From contig DAIOFH010000024.1 of assembly GCA_036745875.1 (NCBI GenBank), forward strand, positions 1-38,724: a DNA stretch of 38,724 nt, read 5' to 3'. Position 1 is the stretch's first letter, and each line of letters starts with the position of its first letter. The stretch comes from DAIOFH01 sp036745875 (GTDB lineage: Bacteria > Planctomycetota > SZUA-567). Of this stretch, positions 25,966-34,914 are shown piece by piece. The notes beneath the pieces are model-generated. The model did no database searches. It saw only the letters and a program-made list of their open reading frames with translations, and was not told where the DNA came from. A program made the position numbers and the translations under genes.

Positions 25966-26445
25966 TTAATTCGCTCCGCCTTCCGCGAATTCGTAATTCC
26001 ATTTGAGCGCCTCCTGCGTGGGGCTTGGGACAAAATCAGAGTCCTTGAAGAACAAGGACAGTTCTCGGCTTGCTGATTCGGGGGAATCGCTGGCATGGAT
26101 GAGGTTGAAGCTCTGGCTCATGCCGAAGTCGCCCCTGATGCTGCCGGGCTCGGCGGCTCGGCCCAGCGTCGCGCCGACCATCTTGCGGACGACCTTCACG
26201 ACGTCCTTTCCTTCCAGCGCGATCAAGACGACAGGGCTGGAAGTGATGAAATCCACCAGGTATTTGAAAAACGGCTTTTCCTTGTGTTCGGCGTAATGTT
26301 TCTCAGCCGTTGCCGCGGCGACCATTTCGAGGCGCATGGCCACGATCTTCAGGCCTTTGTCTTCAAAGCGGGAGAGTATCCTGCCGGTAAGTCCTCTCGC
26401 GAAGGCGTCGGGCTTGATGATGACAAGCGTTTTTTCGAAATCCAT
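25966..26445 (-). CDS. ndk: Nucleoside diphosphate kinase
   Basis: Balances nucleoside triphosphate pools by phosphate transfer through a histidine. The 159-aa protein has the N-terminal TLVIIKPDAFARGL, the RKMVGAT segment and the active-site histidine in NLIHASDSPESA (usually NxIHGSDS). SFFFxxxE is represented by LSLFFKDSD. It is slightly longer than the common 135-150 residues. GAGGAG lies before the ATG. It lies between coaB (90 nt upstream) and murJ (19 nt downstream). Confidence 0.97.
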   Translation of the reverse strand: MDFEKTLVIIKPDAFARGLTGRILSRFEDKGLKIVAMRLEMVAAATAEKHYAEHKEKPFFKYLVDFITSSPVVLIALEGKDVVKVVRKMVGATLGRAAEPGSIRGDFGMSQSFNLIHASDSPESASRELSLFFKDSDFVPSPTQEALKWNYEFAEGGAN

Positions 26446-26487
26446 GCTTTCTCCTCCTCAAATGAAAATCCGTTAAATGACAAATCC

Positions 26488-26522
26488 ATAGTACATGGTA
26501 CTATAGGACGGCGGAAACCGCC
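26488..26522. repeat. Two small hairpins in the coaB-ndk gap
   Basis: ATAGTAC-ATG-GTACTAT (26488-26504) and GGCGG-AAA-CCGCC (26510-26522) are perfect short inverted repeats side by side. Read on the minus strand neither has a U-run, so they may be processing or stability hairpins. Confidence 0.5.
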
Positions 26523-26535
26523 CTGACAAAAAACA

Positions 26536-27183
26536 TCATGAATTCTGGACCGCTTCGGCGATTCGTTCGACCAGTCGTGCCGCGAGGCGGTCCTTGCCGA
26601 CGACTCCCAGCTTTTCCGCTTCCCCAGTGCAGTCGATGACAACGGCGTCGATCGCCGACGACCCGAACGATGCGGCGCTGTTCACCACGATAAGGTCGAG
26701 GTCTTTCGACGCCAGTTTGCGTCTCCCTTCCTCCACGTTAACGCCGACGTCAAGGGAGAAGCCGACGGTATAGCCGCAGTCCGGATGATTGGCGACCTCG
26801 CGAAGGATGTCGGCAGTCCTCTTGAGACGAAGGAAAAAGTCGCCGTCCGTTTTTTTCAACTTACTTTCAAGCGGCTCCGCCGGCGTATAATCCGCGACCG
26901 CCGCGGTCATGACCAGGCTGTCCGCCCATACGAGGTTTTGGACAACAGCATCAAGCATGTCCTTTGCCGAGCGGACACGAATGGTTTTTACGCCTTCAGG
27001 CTGACAAACCTCTGTCGGCCCAAGCACCAGCAGCGCCTCCCCGCCGAAATCCCTGACCGCCTCGGCAATCGCTATGCCCATTCGTCCGGTGGAACGGTTG
27101 GTGATATAGCGAACCGGGTCAATATCTTCCGCCGTGGGCCCGGCAGTGACAAGAACTCTTAATTTATCGCCTTTGCCTGCCAT
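26536..27183 (-). CDS. coaB: Stand-alone phosphopantothenate-cysteine ligase (CoaB)
   Basis: Joins cysteine to 4'-phosphopantothenate in coenzyme A synthesis. At 215 aa it matches only the C-terminal CoaB half of the usual CoaBC fusion. Visible family features are VLVTAGPTAEDIDPVRYITN, NRSTGRMG, MTAAVADYTP, the lysine-rich SKLKKTDG loop and TVGFSLDVG. The flavin-dependent decarboxylase half (CoaC) is absent from the N terminus and from the neighbourhood, so it must be encoded elsewhere. It starts 20 nt after the TPR gene stop. Confidence 0.93.
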   Translation of the reverse strand: MAGKGDKLRVLVTAGPTAEDIDPVRYITNRSTGRMGIAIAEAVRDFGGEALLVLGPTEVCQPEGVKTIRVRSAKDMLDAVVQNLVWADSLVMTAAVADYTPAEPLESKLKKTDGDFFLRLKRTADILREVANHPDCGYTVGFSLDVGVNVEEGRRKLASKDLDLIVVNSAASFGSSAIDAVVIDCTGEAEKLGVVGKDRLAARLVERIAEAVQNS

Positions 27184-27203
27184 GCGCGCTTTTTCCGTCC
27201 AAT

Positions 27204-28154
27204 TCAGTCTGTAAATTCGTTCGCCGCAAGATATTGCTGAGCCGGTTCGTACATGGAGTGGCCTTCGCTGGCGAGATCCAGAAAGCCGCGCAGGTGCGCG
27301 AGCGCGAACATTTTATTGCGAAGATTGGGGTCTTTGAGATAGAGATCCGCCAACTGAAGATTGACTTCGCCGATCATCCTAAGATTTGCCGGATTATCCG
27401 GCGGGATGACCCGCAGCATGCTTTGCAGAATGCGTTCGGCTTCGGGTACGCGTCCGAGATTTCGGTAGCTCATCGCCAGTCTGAGCGCCGCTTCGTAGTG
27501 GTTGCCCTGTTCCGCAAGCACATCGCGGAAAGCGTTGATGGCGTTGTCCCAGCGGCCCCGGTCGAACTCGCAGTACCCCATATACAGGCGGGCCTGCACC
27601 AGGAGGTCGGCTGCGGACGGATCGTCCCGCCTGAGGGCCTGGCTTTGCTGCCAGACGCTGCGGAACTTGGAGAGGGCGGTGTCCGGGTTGTTGAAGCCGT
27701 GGTAATGGACACGTCCGAGGTTGAACTGGGTGACCGGGTTGTCCGGTTCGAGCCTGGCGGCAGTTTCCAGTTTGGCCAGGGCCTCATCCCAGTTCTTTTG
27801 GTACAAAAGCACCTGTCCCCACAACAGCCACGCGCCGGCAAAGCGTTCATCGTAGATGGTCGCATCCTTGGCATTGTCCGCCGCGCGGAGGTAATTGTTC
27901 TGGTCCGAATAGGCGAGAGAGATCCAGTAGTAGGCCTCGGCGCTTTCCGGACGTATTTTCAACGCTGATTTGAATTTCGCGATGGAGCGGGACAGATCGT
28001 CCCGCGAACCCGATTTGAGAAGGGAAATCCCTTCGTCCAGGTCGGCCTGGTATTTTGCGTCGTCGGATAATTCACCCGTAAACGCAGGGCAGGATACGGA
28101 GATCAAAAACATGGCAAACAGAATCGCCAGGTATTTACCTTTGCTTGCTTTCAT
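27204..28154 (-). CDS. Exported TPR-repeat protein
   Basis: A 316-aa protein with a signal peptide (residues ~1-26, ending CPAFTG) followed almost entirely by tetratricopeptide repeats. Typical units are SIAKFKSALKIRPESAEAYY, EALAKLETAARLEPDNPVTQ and AINAFRDVLAEQGNHYEAAL. TPRs form scaffolds for protein contacts, and export places this one in the periplasm or on a membrane. GGGG precedes the ATG. It is close-packed with coaB downstream. No partner is evident and no function can be given. Confidence 0.88.
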   Translation of the reverse strand: MKASKGKYLAILFAMFLISVSCPAFTGELSDDAKYQADLDEGISLLKSGSRDDLSRSIAKFKSALKIRPESAEAYYWISLAYSDQNNYLRAADNAKDATIYDERFAGAWLLWGQVLLYQKNWDEALAKLETAARLEPDNPVTQFNLGRVHYHGFNNPDTALSKFRSVWQQSQALRRDDPSAADLLVQARLYMGYCEFDRGRWDNAINAFRDVLAEQGNHYEAALRLAMSYRNLGRVPEAERILQSMLRVIPPDNPANLRMIGEVNLQLADLYLKDPNLRNKMFALAHLRGFLDLASEGHSMYEPAQQYLAANEFTD

Positions 28155-28185
28155 GTAAGTTCCCCTTCAATAAACACGGTTTTTT

Positions 28186-28221
28186 AACCACGGAGAAGAT
28201 AGTCCCTGTGTTCTCTATGGT
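28186..28221. repeat. Inverted repeat of the ACCACRGRGAA family, second copy
   Basis: AACCACGGAGAA (28186-28197) and TTCTCTATGGT (28211-28221) form an inverted repeat matching 9 of 11 positions. On the minus strand the right half reads ACCATAGAGAACACAGGGAC, very like AACCACAGGGAAC near 4559. It lies between the DUF1015 gene and the TPR gene. Confidence 0.55.
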
Positions 28222-28230
28222 AAAACAACC

Positions 28231-29538
28231 TTACCAAAACAGGTAAAACATCATCCCTGAAAGCGGCTTCGGGTAGAAATAGGTCGATTTTTGCGGCATC
28301 ACGGCGCCCGCTTCGGCGATGTCCCTGACCTGCTGCATCGGGGTGTCGCGGAGGATGAAGGCGCACTGCACACCGTCCTTGTGGGCGGCGGTATCCGTTA
28401 GCGTTTCGTCCAGGCTTTTCGAGTAGATGATATTATCTTTCCGGAGAAGCTTGCCTTCGTCGATGCCGAGAAGGTCATCCATGATCAACGAATGCAATAC
28501 CGATACGTCCAGAACCCTCCACGCTTCGACCGCATCCGCGTGGCGCTCGTTCATGGCGTCCCGGTTTTTGAGGGACAGGGAGTAGATGGTCTTGCCGTCC
28601 ACGGTAAAGCCGAACGCCGGAGTTTCGGACGCGGCAAGGTCTTTTTCGATCGCGTCTTTAGAGGACTGGTTGACGGTAAAGTTCTTTTCGCAGTCTTTGA
28701 GGAAGCGCTCCGGCGCGAAACCCTTGAGGCCGTAGACCAACCTGTGGGTGGGCCAGATGACAAGGCCGGGATCGGAGTCCGGCACGAAGAACATGAGGAT
28801 ATAGTCGCAGTCGAGGTCGCCGCGAAGCGGGGGGACCTGCCCGGCCTGGCGCATTTTTTCGCGTACCTCCGCCTGGTAGGCAAGGGCGGTTTCGTAGCGG
28901 TGATGGCCGTCCGCGATGTAAATTTCCGGTTCCGGCATAAGGGAGAGCAGGCGATGGATCGCGTCTTCCTGGTCGACGACCCACAGACGGTTCTGGACGT
29001 CGTCTTGGTCGATATTGAGGAATGGTTCGTAATCGACGAGACTGGAAAGGCATGATTCTATTTCGCCCCTGGGATCGGTAACAAGGCCGAAAATAGGCTC
29101 CAGATTGCCCCTGGTGGCGCGCATTAGGTCGAGGCGGTCCTGTTTGGGCCCGGACAGCGTCTTTTCGTGTGGATAGACGCCTTCTTTCCCCCATTCGGAC
29201 AGGCGCAGCTTGGCGAAGAAGCCCCGTCTGACATAATCCTTGTTTCCTGACGAGAATTTTTGTTCATAGAGGTAGATGGCTGGTTTGTCCTGAATAAACA
29301 AGCCGTCGCCGCGCCAGGCGTCGAGGTGGCCGGCTGCGCGGGTGTAGCGGTTGTTCGCAGGGGTGTCGTCGGCGTGGGTTTTGCCGAAAGTCAGCCTGAC
29401 GACATTCCTGTCGTCACGGGAATAGAGCATGTCCTGCTCTTCAGGGCTGATGACGTCATACGGCGGTGCGACAACCTTTGACAAATCGACTTTGCCGGGA
29501 TCGTAGCGCCAACCGGGAAAAGGGAAAATCAAGCTCAT
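28231..29538 (-). CDS. DUF1015 family protein (COG4198-like)
   Basis: A 435-aa protein whose sequence follows the DUF1015 family closely. It begins FPFPGWRYDPGKVDLSKVVA, then APPYDVISPEEQ, VYPHEKTLSGPKQDRLDLM, the histidine-rich YIADGHHRYETALAYQ and MFFVPDSDPGLVIWPTHR. The family is widespread but has no firmly established activity known to me. The conserved HEKT and GHHRYET segments look like an active site. The protein is soluble with no signal peptide. The gene starts 33 nt after the aspS stop, so the two are probably cotranscribed. Confidence 0.9.
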   Translation of the reverse strand: MSLIFPFPGWRYDPGKVDLSKVVAPPYDVISPEEQDMLYSRDDRNVVRLTFGKTHADDTPANNRYTRAAGHLDAWRGDGLFIQDKPAIYLYEQKFSSGNKDYVRRGFFAKLRLSEWGKEGVYPHEKTLSGPKQDRLDLMRATRGNLEPIFGLVTDPRGEIESCLSSLVDYEPFLNIDQDDVQNRLWVVDQEDAIHRLLSLMPEPEIYIADGHHRYETALAYQAEVREKMRQAGQVPPLRGDLDCDYILMFFVPDSDPGLVIWPTHRLVYGLKGFAPERFLKDCEKNFTVNQSSKDAIEKDLAASETPAFGFTVDGKTIYSLSLKNRDAMNERHADAVEAWRVLDVSVLHSLIMDDLLGIDEGKLLRKDNIIYSKSLDETLTDTAAHKDGVQCAFILRDTPMQQVRDIAEAGAVMPQKSTYFYPKPLSGMMFYLFW

Positions 29539-29571
29539 GTTTTTAGTCCTTCAGATAATTGTCGATAAACC

Positions 29572-31365
29572 CTATTGTGCCTTTTCAATATTCTTGATGC
29601 CAAGTTCCTGGAGCTGCTTGGCGTCGACGGTTCCCGGCGCATCTGACATGAGATCGATGGCCTTGGCGTTCTTCGGGAAGGCGATGACCTCGCGAATGTT
29701 GTCAAAGCCGAGCATCATGGCGACGAGGCGGTCGATGCCGGGGGCGATGCCGGCGTGGGGCGGCGTACCGTATTTCAGCGCTTCCGTGAAGAAGCCAAAG
29801 CGCTCCGCGATCTGCTCTTCCGTAAGATTGAGGATCTGAAAAATCTTCTTCTGCAGTTCGGAATCGTGGATACGCACGGATCCCGACGCCATTTCCGTGC
29901 CGTTCAGGACAAGGTCGTAGGCGGCGGAACGAACCTTTTCCAGACCGCAGCCGGCGGTGAGGTCCGCCGAAAGCGCGAACTCGATATCATCCGGGTGGAT
30001 CGAGGTAAAGGGATGGTGCGACGCGACCCAGCGTTTTTCCTCGAGATCCCACTCGAAAGAGGGGAACTCCGTGATCCAGACCATCTTGAAATCGTCAGGC
30101 TTGGCAAGGCCGAGTTTGACCTGGCCGAGATAGTTTCTGACCGCCGCGAGGCTGGCGTTGACGACGCGGGTGTTGTCGGCGCAGAATGCCATGGCGTCGC
30201 CAGGTTTCGCTCCCATGCGGTCCCTGATGGCGTCGATCTGTTCCTTGGTGAAGAATTTCACGGGTGCGCCCGTATATTCGCCTTCGGAGGAAATCTTGAT
30301 CCAGGCGAGGCCTTTCGCTCCATAAGGCTTGGCAATATCGAGGAGTTCAACATCGAGTTCCTTGCGACTGAACCCTTCGCCGCCGGGGATGACGATGCCT
30401 TTGACAATCCCGCCGTTGCCGATAACAGTGCGGAACACCTTGAATTCGACTTCGGCGGCAAGATCCGAAAGTTCGTACAGTTCAAGGCCGAAGCGGAGGT
30501 CCGGCTTGTCGCAGCCGTACTTGGCCATGGCGTCATTGTAGCTCATGCGCGGGAAGGGCGTCTGCAGGTCGAAACCGATGCCTGCCTTGAAGGCGTTTTT
30601 CATGCACTGCTCTATAACGGCGAAAATATCTTCTTCATCGGCGAAGCTCATCTCAAGATCAAGCTGGGTGAATTCCGGCTGACGGTCGGCACGGAGGTCC
30701 TCGTCCCGGAAGCAGCGGGCGATCTGGTAATAGCGGTCGCAGCCGCCGATCATGCATAGTTGTTTGAAAATCTGCGGACTCTGCGGAAGCGCATAATAGT
30801 GCCCCCAGTGGACACGGGAGGGGACGAGATAGTCGCGGGCGCCTTCGGGCGTCGATTTGTTGAGGATCGGCGTTTCGATTTCCATAAAGCCCAGGCTGTC
30901 CATCGTCTCCCGGATGGAGTGGACGACGCGGTGGCGCGTCGCCAGGTTCGCCTGCATCTGCGGGCGGCGCATGTCAAGGTAACGGTAGGTCATGCGTATT
31001 TCTTCCCCGACCTTGGCGTGTTCGTCGACTTCGAAGGGAAGGGCGGCAGACTTGGAAAAGACGGCGAACGTTTCGACGGCGACTTCGATTTCGCCGGTTT
31101 TCATCTTCGGGTTGATCATGTCGTCCGGGCGGGCGAGGACCTTGCCCGTCACCTGAAGCACCCATTCGGCGCGGACTTCCTGCCCAAGCTTAAGAACTTC
31201 CGGTTTTTCCGTGTCAAAAACGATCTGGGTGAGGCCGTAACGGTCACGGAGGTCTATGAACATCAAGCTGCCGTGGTCGCGACGGTTCTGTACCCAACCC
31301 GCCAGGGTAATGGTTTGTCCGACATGGCTTTTGTTTAGTTCGCCGCAGGTATTGGTGCGTTTCAT
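29572..31365 (-). CDS. aspS: Aspartyl-tRNA synthetase, probably non-discriminating
   Basis: Class II synthetase charging tRNA-Asp. At 597 aa it has the bacterial layout of OB-fold, catalytic core and inserted GAD domain. Motif 2 is FRDEDLRADRQPEFTQLD, and motif 3 lies in PPHAGIAPGIDRLVAM. The start at 31365 has GAAGGA upstream and gives the normal N terminus MKRTNTCGEL. At the residues that separate discriminating from non-discriminating enzymes (E. coli L30 and K81), this protein has H31 (RRDHGSL) and D82. That suggests it can also charge tRNA-Asn, which would require GatCAB. It lies 65 nt after purA. Confidence 0.96.
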   Translation of the reverse strand: MKRTNTCGELNKSHVGQTITLAGWVQNRRDHGSLMFIDLRDRYGLTQIVFDTEKPEVLKLGQEVRAEWVLQVTGKVLARPDDMINPKMKTGEIEVAVETFAVFSKSAALPFEVDEHAKVGEEIRMTYRYLDMRRPQMQANLATRHRVVHSIRETMDSLGFMEIETPILNKSTPEGARDYLVPSRVHWGHYYALPQSPQIFKQLCMIGGCDRYYQIARCFRDEDLRADRQPEFTQLDLEMSFADEEDIFAVIEQCMKNAFKAGIGFDLQTPFPRMSYNDAMAKYGCDKPDLRFGLELYELSDLAAEVEFKVFRTVIGNGGIVKGIVIPGGEGFSRKELDVELLDIAKPYGAKGLAWIKISSEGEYTGAPVKFFTKEQIDAIRDRMGAKPGDAMAFCADNTRVVNASLAAVRNYLGQVKLGLAKPDDFKMVWITEFPSFEWDLEEKRWVASHHPFTSIHPDDIEFALSADLTAGCGLEKVRSAAYDLVLNGTEMASGSVRIHDSELQKKIFQILNLTEEQIAERFGFFTEALKYGTPPHAGIAPGIDRLVAMMLGFDNIREVIAFPKNAKAIDLMSDAPGTVDAKQLQELGIKNIEKAQ

Positions 31366-31430
31366 CTGTTCTGTCCTTCTCAAGTGCGCTGGGATAAGAT
31401 AACTAAAAAGCAATAATAATAGTATGTAAA

Positions 31431-32717
31431 TTACATGGTAAATGCCGTTTGCTCTCTCGCCGGGCCGTAGGAAACGCTGGCGATTTCCACTTCCAAGTAT
31501 TCGGCAACGCGTTCTACGTATTTCCGTGCCGCTTCAGGGAGCTCGCTCACGGTGGTGCAGGCGGGCAGGGGGTGTTTCCAGCCTGGCAGCGTTTCGTAAA
31601 CAGGTTCGCATTTTTCAAGGTCTTCGATGTCGGCCGGGAAGTCGGTTGTCTCCTTGCCGTTGATCTTGTAGGCGACGGCAACCTTGATTTCGTCAAACTG
31701 CGAGAGGATGTCCAGTTTGGTTATGTGGAGCTTGTTGACGCCGTTGACGCGGGTCGAGTGCCTGGCAAGAACCAGGTCGAGCCAGCCGCAGCGGCGGGGC
31801 CGGCCGGTGGTGGTTCCGTATTCGTCCCACTGGTTTTTGCCGGTGCCGCGCAGGAGGACAGCGGTCGTTTCGCCCACTTCGGTGGGGAACGGTCCGGAGC
31901 CGACGCGAGTGGTGAAGGCCTTCAGAAGGCCGTGCACTTCCTTGATCGACGTCGGGGGAAGTCCGCTGCCGGTGACGCAGCCGCCTGAGGTGGTGTTCGA
32001 GCTGGTGACAAAGGGGTAGGTGCCGAAATCCACGTCAAGCATGGTTCCCTGCGCGCCTTCGAGAAGAATGCGCTTGCCCGTCCTGACGTAACCGTGAAGC
32101 AGGCTGACCGTGTCTGCGATAAACGGCCTGAGATTGTCGACGGCGGAAAAGACGGAATCCGCCGTTTCCTTCTCCGGCAGGGCTTTGCCTCCGAGGGTGG
32201 TGATGAGGTTGTTCGCTTCCTGCAGGGCGACGGCGAAGCGTTTTTCAAATTCGGCCTTGGTTCTGGCGTGGTGCCACCTGAGCCCGCAGCGCTTGACCTT
32301 GTCGATATAGGCCGGACCGATGCCTTGGCGGGTAGTGCCGATGGATGAGCGGCCGAGCTGTTCCTCGGCAATGCCGTCAAGCTCTTTGTGCCATGGCATG
32401 ACCATGTGCGCGCGGTCGGAGATGTAAAAACGACCGTCCAGGTCGATGGCGCGCTTCTTCAGTCCGTCCAGTTCCTCCGAGAGGCGGACCGGGTCGGCGA
32501 CGACGCCATTGCCGACGACGCAGATGACTTTTTCCCGCAAAATGCCGGAGGGTATCAAATGGAGGGCAAAAACATCATTCTTGGTGACCACGGTATGCCC
32601 GGCGTTTGCGCCGCCCTGGCAGCGTACAACGACATCGGCGTTCTCGGCAAGGATGTCCACGATCTTCCCCTTGCCTTCGTCTCCCCACTGCATTCCCACC
32701 AACGCTCTGGCCGGCAT
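31431..32717 (-). CDS. purA: Adenylosuccinate synthetase
   Basis: GTP-dependent first step from IMP to AMP. The 428-aa protein has the standard length and motifs: GMQWGDEGKGKIVD, GGANAGHTV, SSIGTTRQGIGPAYIDKVKR, LLEGAQGTMLDVDFGTYPFV and TTTGRPRRCGWLD. GGAGGAAAAA precedes the ATG. It is the middle of a minus-strand run, with a methyltransferase 85 nt upstream and aspS 65 nt downstream. Confidence 0.98.
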   Translation of the reverse strand: MPARALVGMQWGDEGKGKIVDILAENADVVVRCQGGANAGHTVVTKNDVFALHLIPSGILREKVICVVGNGVVADPVRLSEELDGLKKRAIDLDGRFYISDRAHMVMPWHKELDGIAEEQLGRSSIGTTRQGIGPAYIDKVKRCGLRWHHARTKAEFEKRFAVALQEANNLITTLGGKALPEKETADSVFSAVDNLRPFIADTVSLLHGYVRTGKRILLEGAQGTMLDVDFGTYPFVTSSNTTSGGCVTGSGLPPTSIKEVHGLLKAFTTRVGSGPFPTEVGETTAVLLRGTGKNQWDEYGTTTGRPRRCGWLDLVLARHSTRVNGVNKLHITKLDILSQFDEIKVAVAYKINGKETTDFPADIEDLEKCEPVYETLPGWKHPLPACTTVSELPEAARKYVERVAEYLEVEIASVSYGPAREQTAFTM

Positions 32718-32802
32718 GGCGTTTTTCCTCCACTTTTCATCGGTTCTCGTTTATATGGACCAAACAAATGCCCGAAGGCATCGCTTTATACAATGTAACC
32801 AT

Positions 32803-33912
32803 CTAACTCTTTTTCTTCTCCCCAAGATCCATGGGGACTCCTTCCAGTTCGATAAAGCCGCCGCTTGAGCCGCCGCCGCTTTTATGCTTGGTGTTGTGGG
32901 CGATGGCGAGGAAATGGTCCGACTTGATCATTCCGGCATCGATAAGCGTTCTCTCCGCATCCCACAACGCAGTTAACAGAGTACGGCATTCTTCGGATTC
33001 GTCGAGGAAATTATGGCTGATCCCGGCCATGAGTGGCATCAGCAGCGTTCCTCCCAGTTCAATATTCTCGTACAAAGAAAACCTTGCCGCTATCGCCTGG
33101 CGCAGATCCTCAGCCTTGCACGCGGATGCCGGATCATTGGCGAGAAGCCAGTCCAAGGGCGGCGGCTCCTGATCCGTCCGTATTTTGCCCGCCACTTCGC
33201 GGCGGCGTTGCTCCGGCAGCAGCCCGAGAAGACCGTTGACAAGGCGCATCTCTGTATCATCGAACTGATAGTAGTTCGGCCCCGCGTAGTCACGCACGAC
33301 CAAAAGCCCTTCCTGGACCAGTGCCATCGTCAGGCTGTCCAGGCATTCTTCAAGATCGGGACGGCGGGACAACGACCCGTCGGCGACAGCGAGATGGAAT
33401 TTTCCGAAACGATTGAGATTTTCCCAGCTTGTCTCTTCCAGCGTCGCCCCGGGGAGCGGCGGGCGTTCTTCCAGTTCGTTCGTGTCTTCCGGATCCTCCA
33501 ATATTGTAATGGCGCGAATCTCGGGCATTGCGGCCAAAAGATGCAGCAATGCCTCGTGTTCTCTGCCACCCACTACAAGGGCGCAAAGCCCCTTCGAAGG
33601 TAGTTTGCTGCCCCAGCGTTCCACTGCGTAGGCAATGAAGTTGCCGCCATGGCGCTCCATTCCTCCCAAAGGATTTTGCCATCTTTCCTGCAGGAGCGGT
33701 GGATCGTTCCAGCGGCAGCCACCAGCGGACGCCAGTTGGTTGTTTGCCGGGTTGAACGCGCCTTCGCGATGCACTTTGACTGTTGGTGCGCCGGTTACCA
33801 CCTTGCGCCAGCCTTTTTTGATAAAATCAAACAGGGCCAATCCTTTCAGAAAACAGGCTTGAATGAATTTATCCTGCGCTGCAGAAGCCAACAAAAAAAA
33901 CAACGCTTGCAC
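32803..33912 (-). CDS. SAM-dependent methyltransferase-like protein
   Basis: A protein of up to 369 aa that fits class I methyltransferases of the kind found in glycan clusters. The nucleotide-binding start reads LCALVVGGREHEALLHLL, with an acidic residue after the next strand (ITILEDPE). Family-like segments follow: LLVVRDYAGPNYYQFDDTEM, RLVNGLLGLLP, NDPASACKAEDLRQAI and LGGTLLMPLMAGISHNF. The longest frame uses a GTG at 33912 with no good Shine-Dalgarno sequence, and codes a T-rich stretch (8 T in a row) just after it. A later start near residues 26-28 (AAAGGA nearby) is possible. The substrate is unknown. Confidence 0.75.
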   Translation of the reverse strand: MQALFFLLASAAQDKFIQACFLKGLALFDFIKKGWRKVVTGAPTVKVHREGAFNPANNQLASAGGCRWNDPPLLQERWQNPLGGMERHGGNFIAYAVERWGSKLPSKGLCALVVGGREHEALLHLLAAMPEIRAITILEDPEDTNELEERPPLPGATLEETSWENLNRFGKFHLAVADGSLSRRPDLEECLDSLTMALVQEGLLVVRDYAGPNYYQFDDTEMRLVNGLLGLLPEQRRREVAGKIRTDQEPPPLDWLLANDPASACKAEDLRQAIAARFSLYENIELGGTLLMPLMAGISHNFLDESEECRTLLTALWDAERTLIDAGMIKSDHFLAIAHNTKHKSGGGSSGGFIELEGVPMDLGEKKKS

Positions 33913-34087
33913 CCAAAAGGGTAGCGAGCGTCATATGTCGACATATCCGCTTATGACAGGCAACATTATATTTGGATTTTGCATAAATTCCACAAAAAAG
34001 ACAACGACAATCGTAATGCCGACACCATTGCCTGAGGAAGGCGCATGGCTAAAGTGGTTTTTCCGCCGAAACAGCTCCGCAAACCAT

Positions 34088-34127
34088 AAATCAGGCCATT
34101 GACATGAATAAGTCAATGGCCTGATTT
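34088..34127 (-). terminator. 16-bp perfect hairpin downstream of the thioredoxin gene
   Basis: AAATCAGGCCATTGAC (34088-34103) and GTCAATGGCCTGATTT (34112-34127) pair without mismatch around an 8-nt loop. The hairpin begins 24 nt beyond the stop of the minus-strand thioredoxin gene. T-rich sequence is stronger on the plus-strand side (34131-34139), so the element may act in both directions. Confidence 0.65.
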
Positions 34128-34150
34128 CGCATATTTTTTATATGTACAGT

Positions 34151-34648
34151 CTAAAAACGCCTGGGAACTTCGTGACCATTATAGGTGACATTGCCGTTCG
34201 CATCGATGATGACGAAAGTCGGGAAGCCCCTGATGCCGTATTGTGTCGAGACCTGGCCGTTCTGGTCGAGAAGAACCGGGAAATTCGGTCGATAGGTTTG
34301 GATAAACCAGTGTGCCTTGTCCGGCGTTTCGTTGACATCGATGCCGTAGACTCGCCAACCGCGCGATTGTGCCATCTCGGCAAGTCGGTTGACTTCCGGC
34401 ATGACCTGTTTGCAATAACCGCACCAACTGGTAAAGAAGAACAACGCCGTCGGTCCGCGAACCGTCACTGTTTGACCATCACTTGCCGGTAGGCGGAATA
34501 GTGTTTGGGCGCGCTGGTTTGCCGGGGCGGGCGGTGGGCCGGACGCGCTGCCGCGCGAAGGCGCGCTCGAGCCGCCGCTATCGCCGCCGCAGCCGATAGC
34601 GAACAAGGTTATTGAAAGTGCCAATGCGGCCAAAGCAATTTTTTTCAT
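34151..34648 (-). CDS. TlpA/ResA-like thioredoxin lipoprotein
   Basis: A 165-aa membrane-tethered thiol-disulfide protein. The N terminus is a lipoprotein signal with lipobox IGC (LFAIGCGGDSGG). A ~30-residue flexible Ser/Gly/Pro linker follows. The thioredoxin fold carries the WCGYC active site (FFFTSWCGYCKQVMPEVN) and the cis-proline segment GIRGFPTFVIID. Relatives reduce cytochrome c maturation proteins or other extracytoplasmic thiols. It appears monocistronic, with a strong hairpin beyond its stop. The partner is unknown. Confidence 0.92.
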   Translation of the reverse strand: MKKIALAALALSITLFAIGCGGDSGGSSAPSRGSASGPPPAPANQRAQTLFRLPASDGQTVTVRGPTALFFFTSWCGYCKQVMPEVNRLAEMAQSRGWRVYGIDVNETPDKAHWFIQTYRPNFPVLLDQNGQVSTQYGIRGFPTFVIIDANGNVTYNGHEVPRRF

Positions 34649-34914
34649 TCCTACTCCTGATTGTATCTTTTTGGCAAAGCCCCTCTGGGCAGCGGCGCCA
34701 AAATGGCGTCCTCTTCGCCGTTATACCTGATTTTTACTCCCAACACCAAGGGGATAAAAATAAATAATACCCCGTACATAATATTTCTCAATACAATACC
34801 ATTCCTTTCGGGAAAAATGCATTTTTTTCTTTTCCTGTTTGCGATATTTTCGATTTAATTGGATCAATAATCTATCTTAGACCGGTTTCCTGATTATCCT
34901 GGAGGAAAAACGTT
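34649..34914. other. Divergent intergenic region, no gene seen
   Basis: AT-rich gap between the divergently transcribed thioredoxin and aminotransferase genes. It must hold promoters for both, but I see no strong -35/-10 pair or extended palindrome. Confidence 0.5.
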
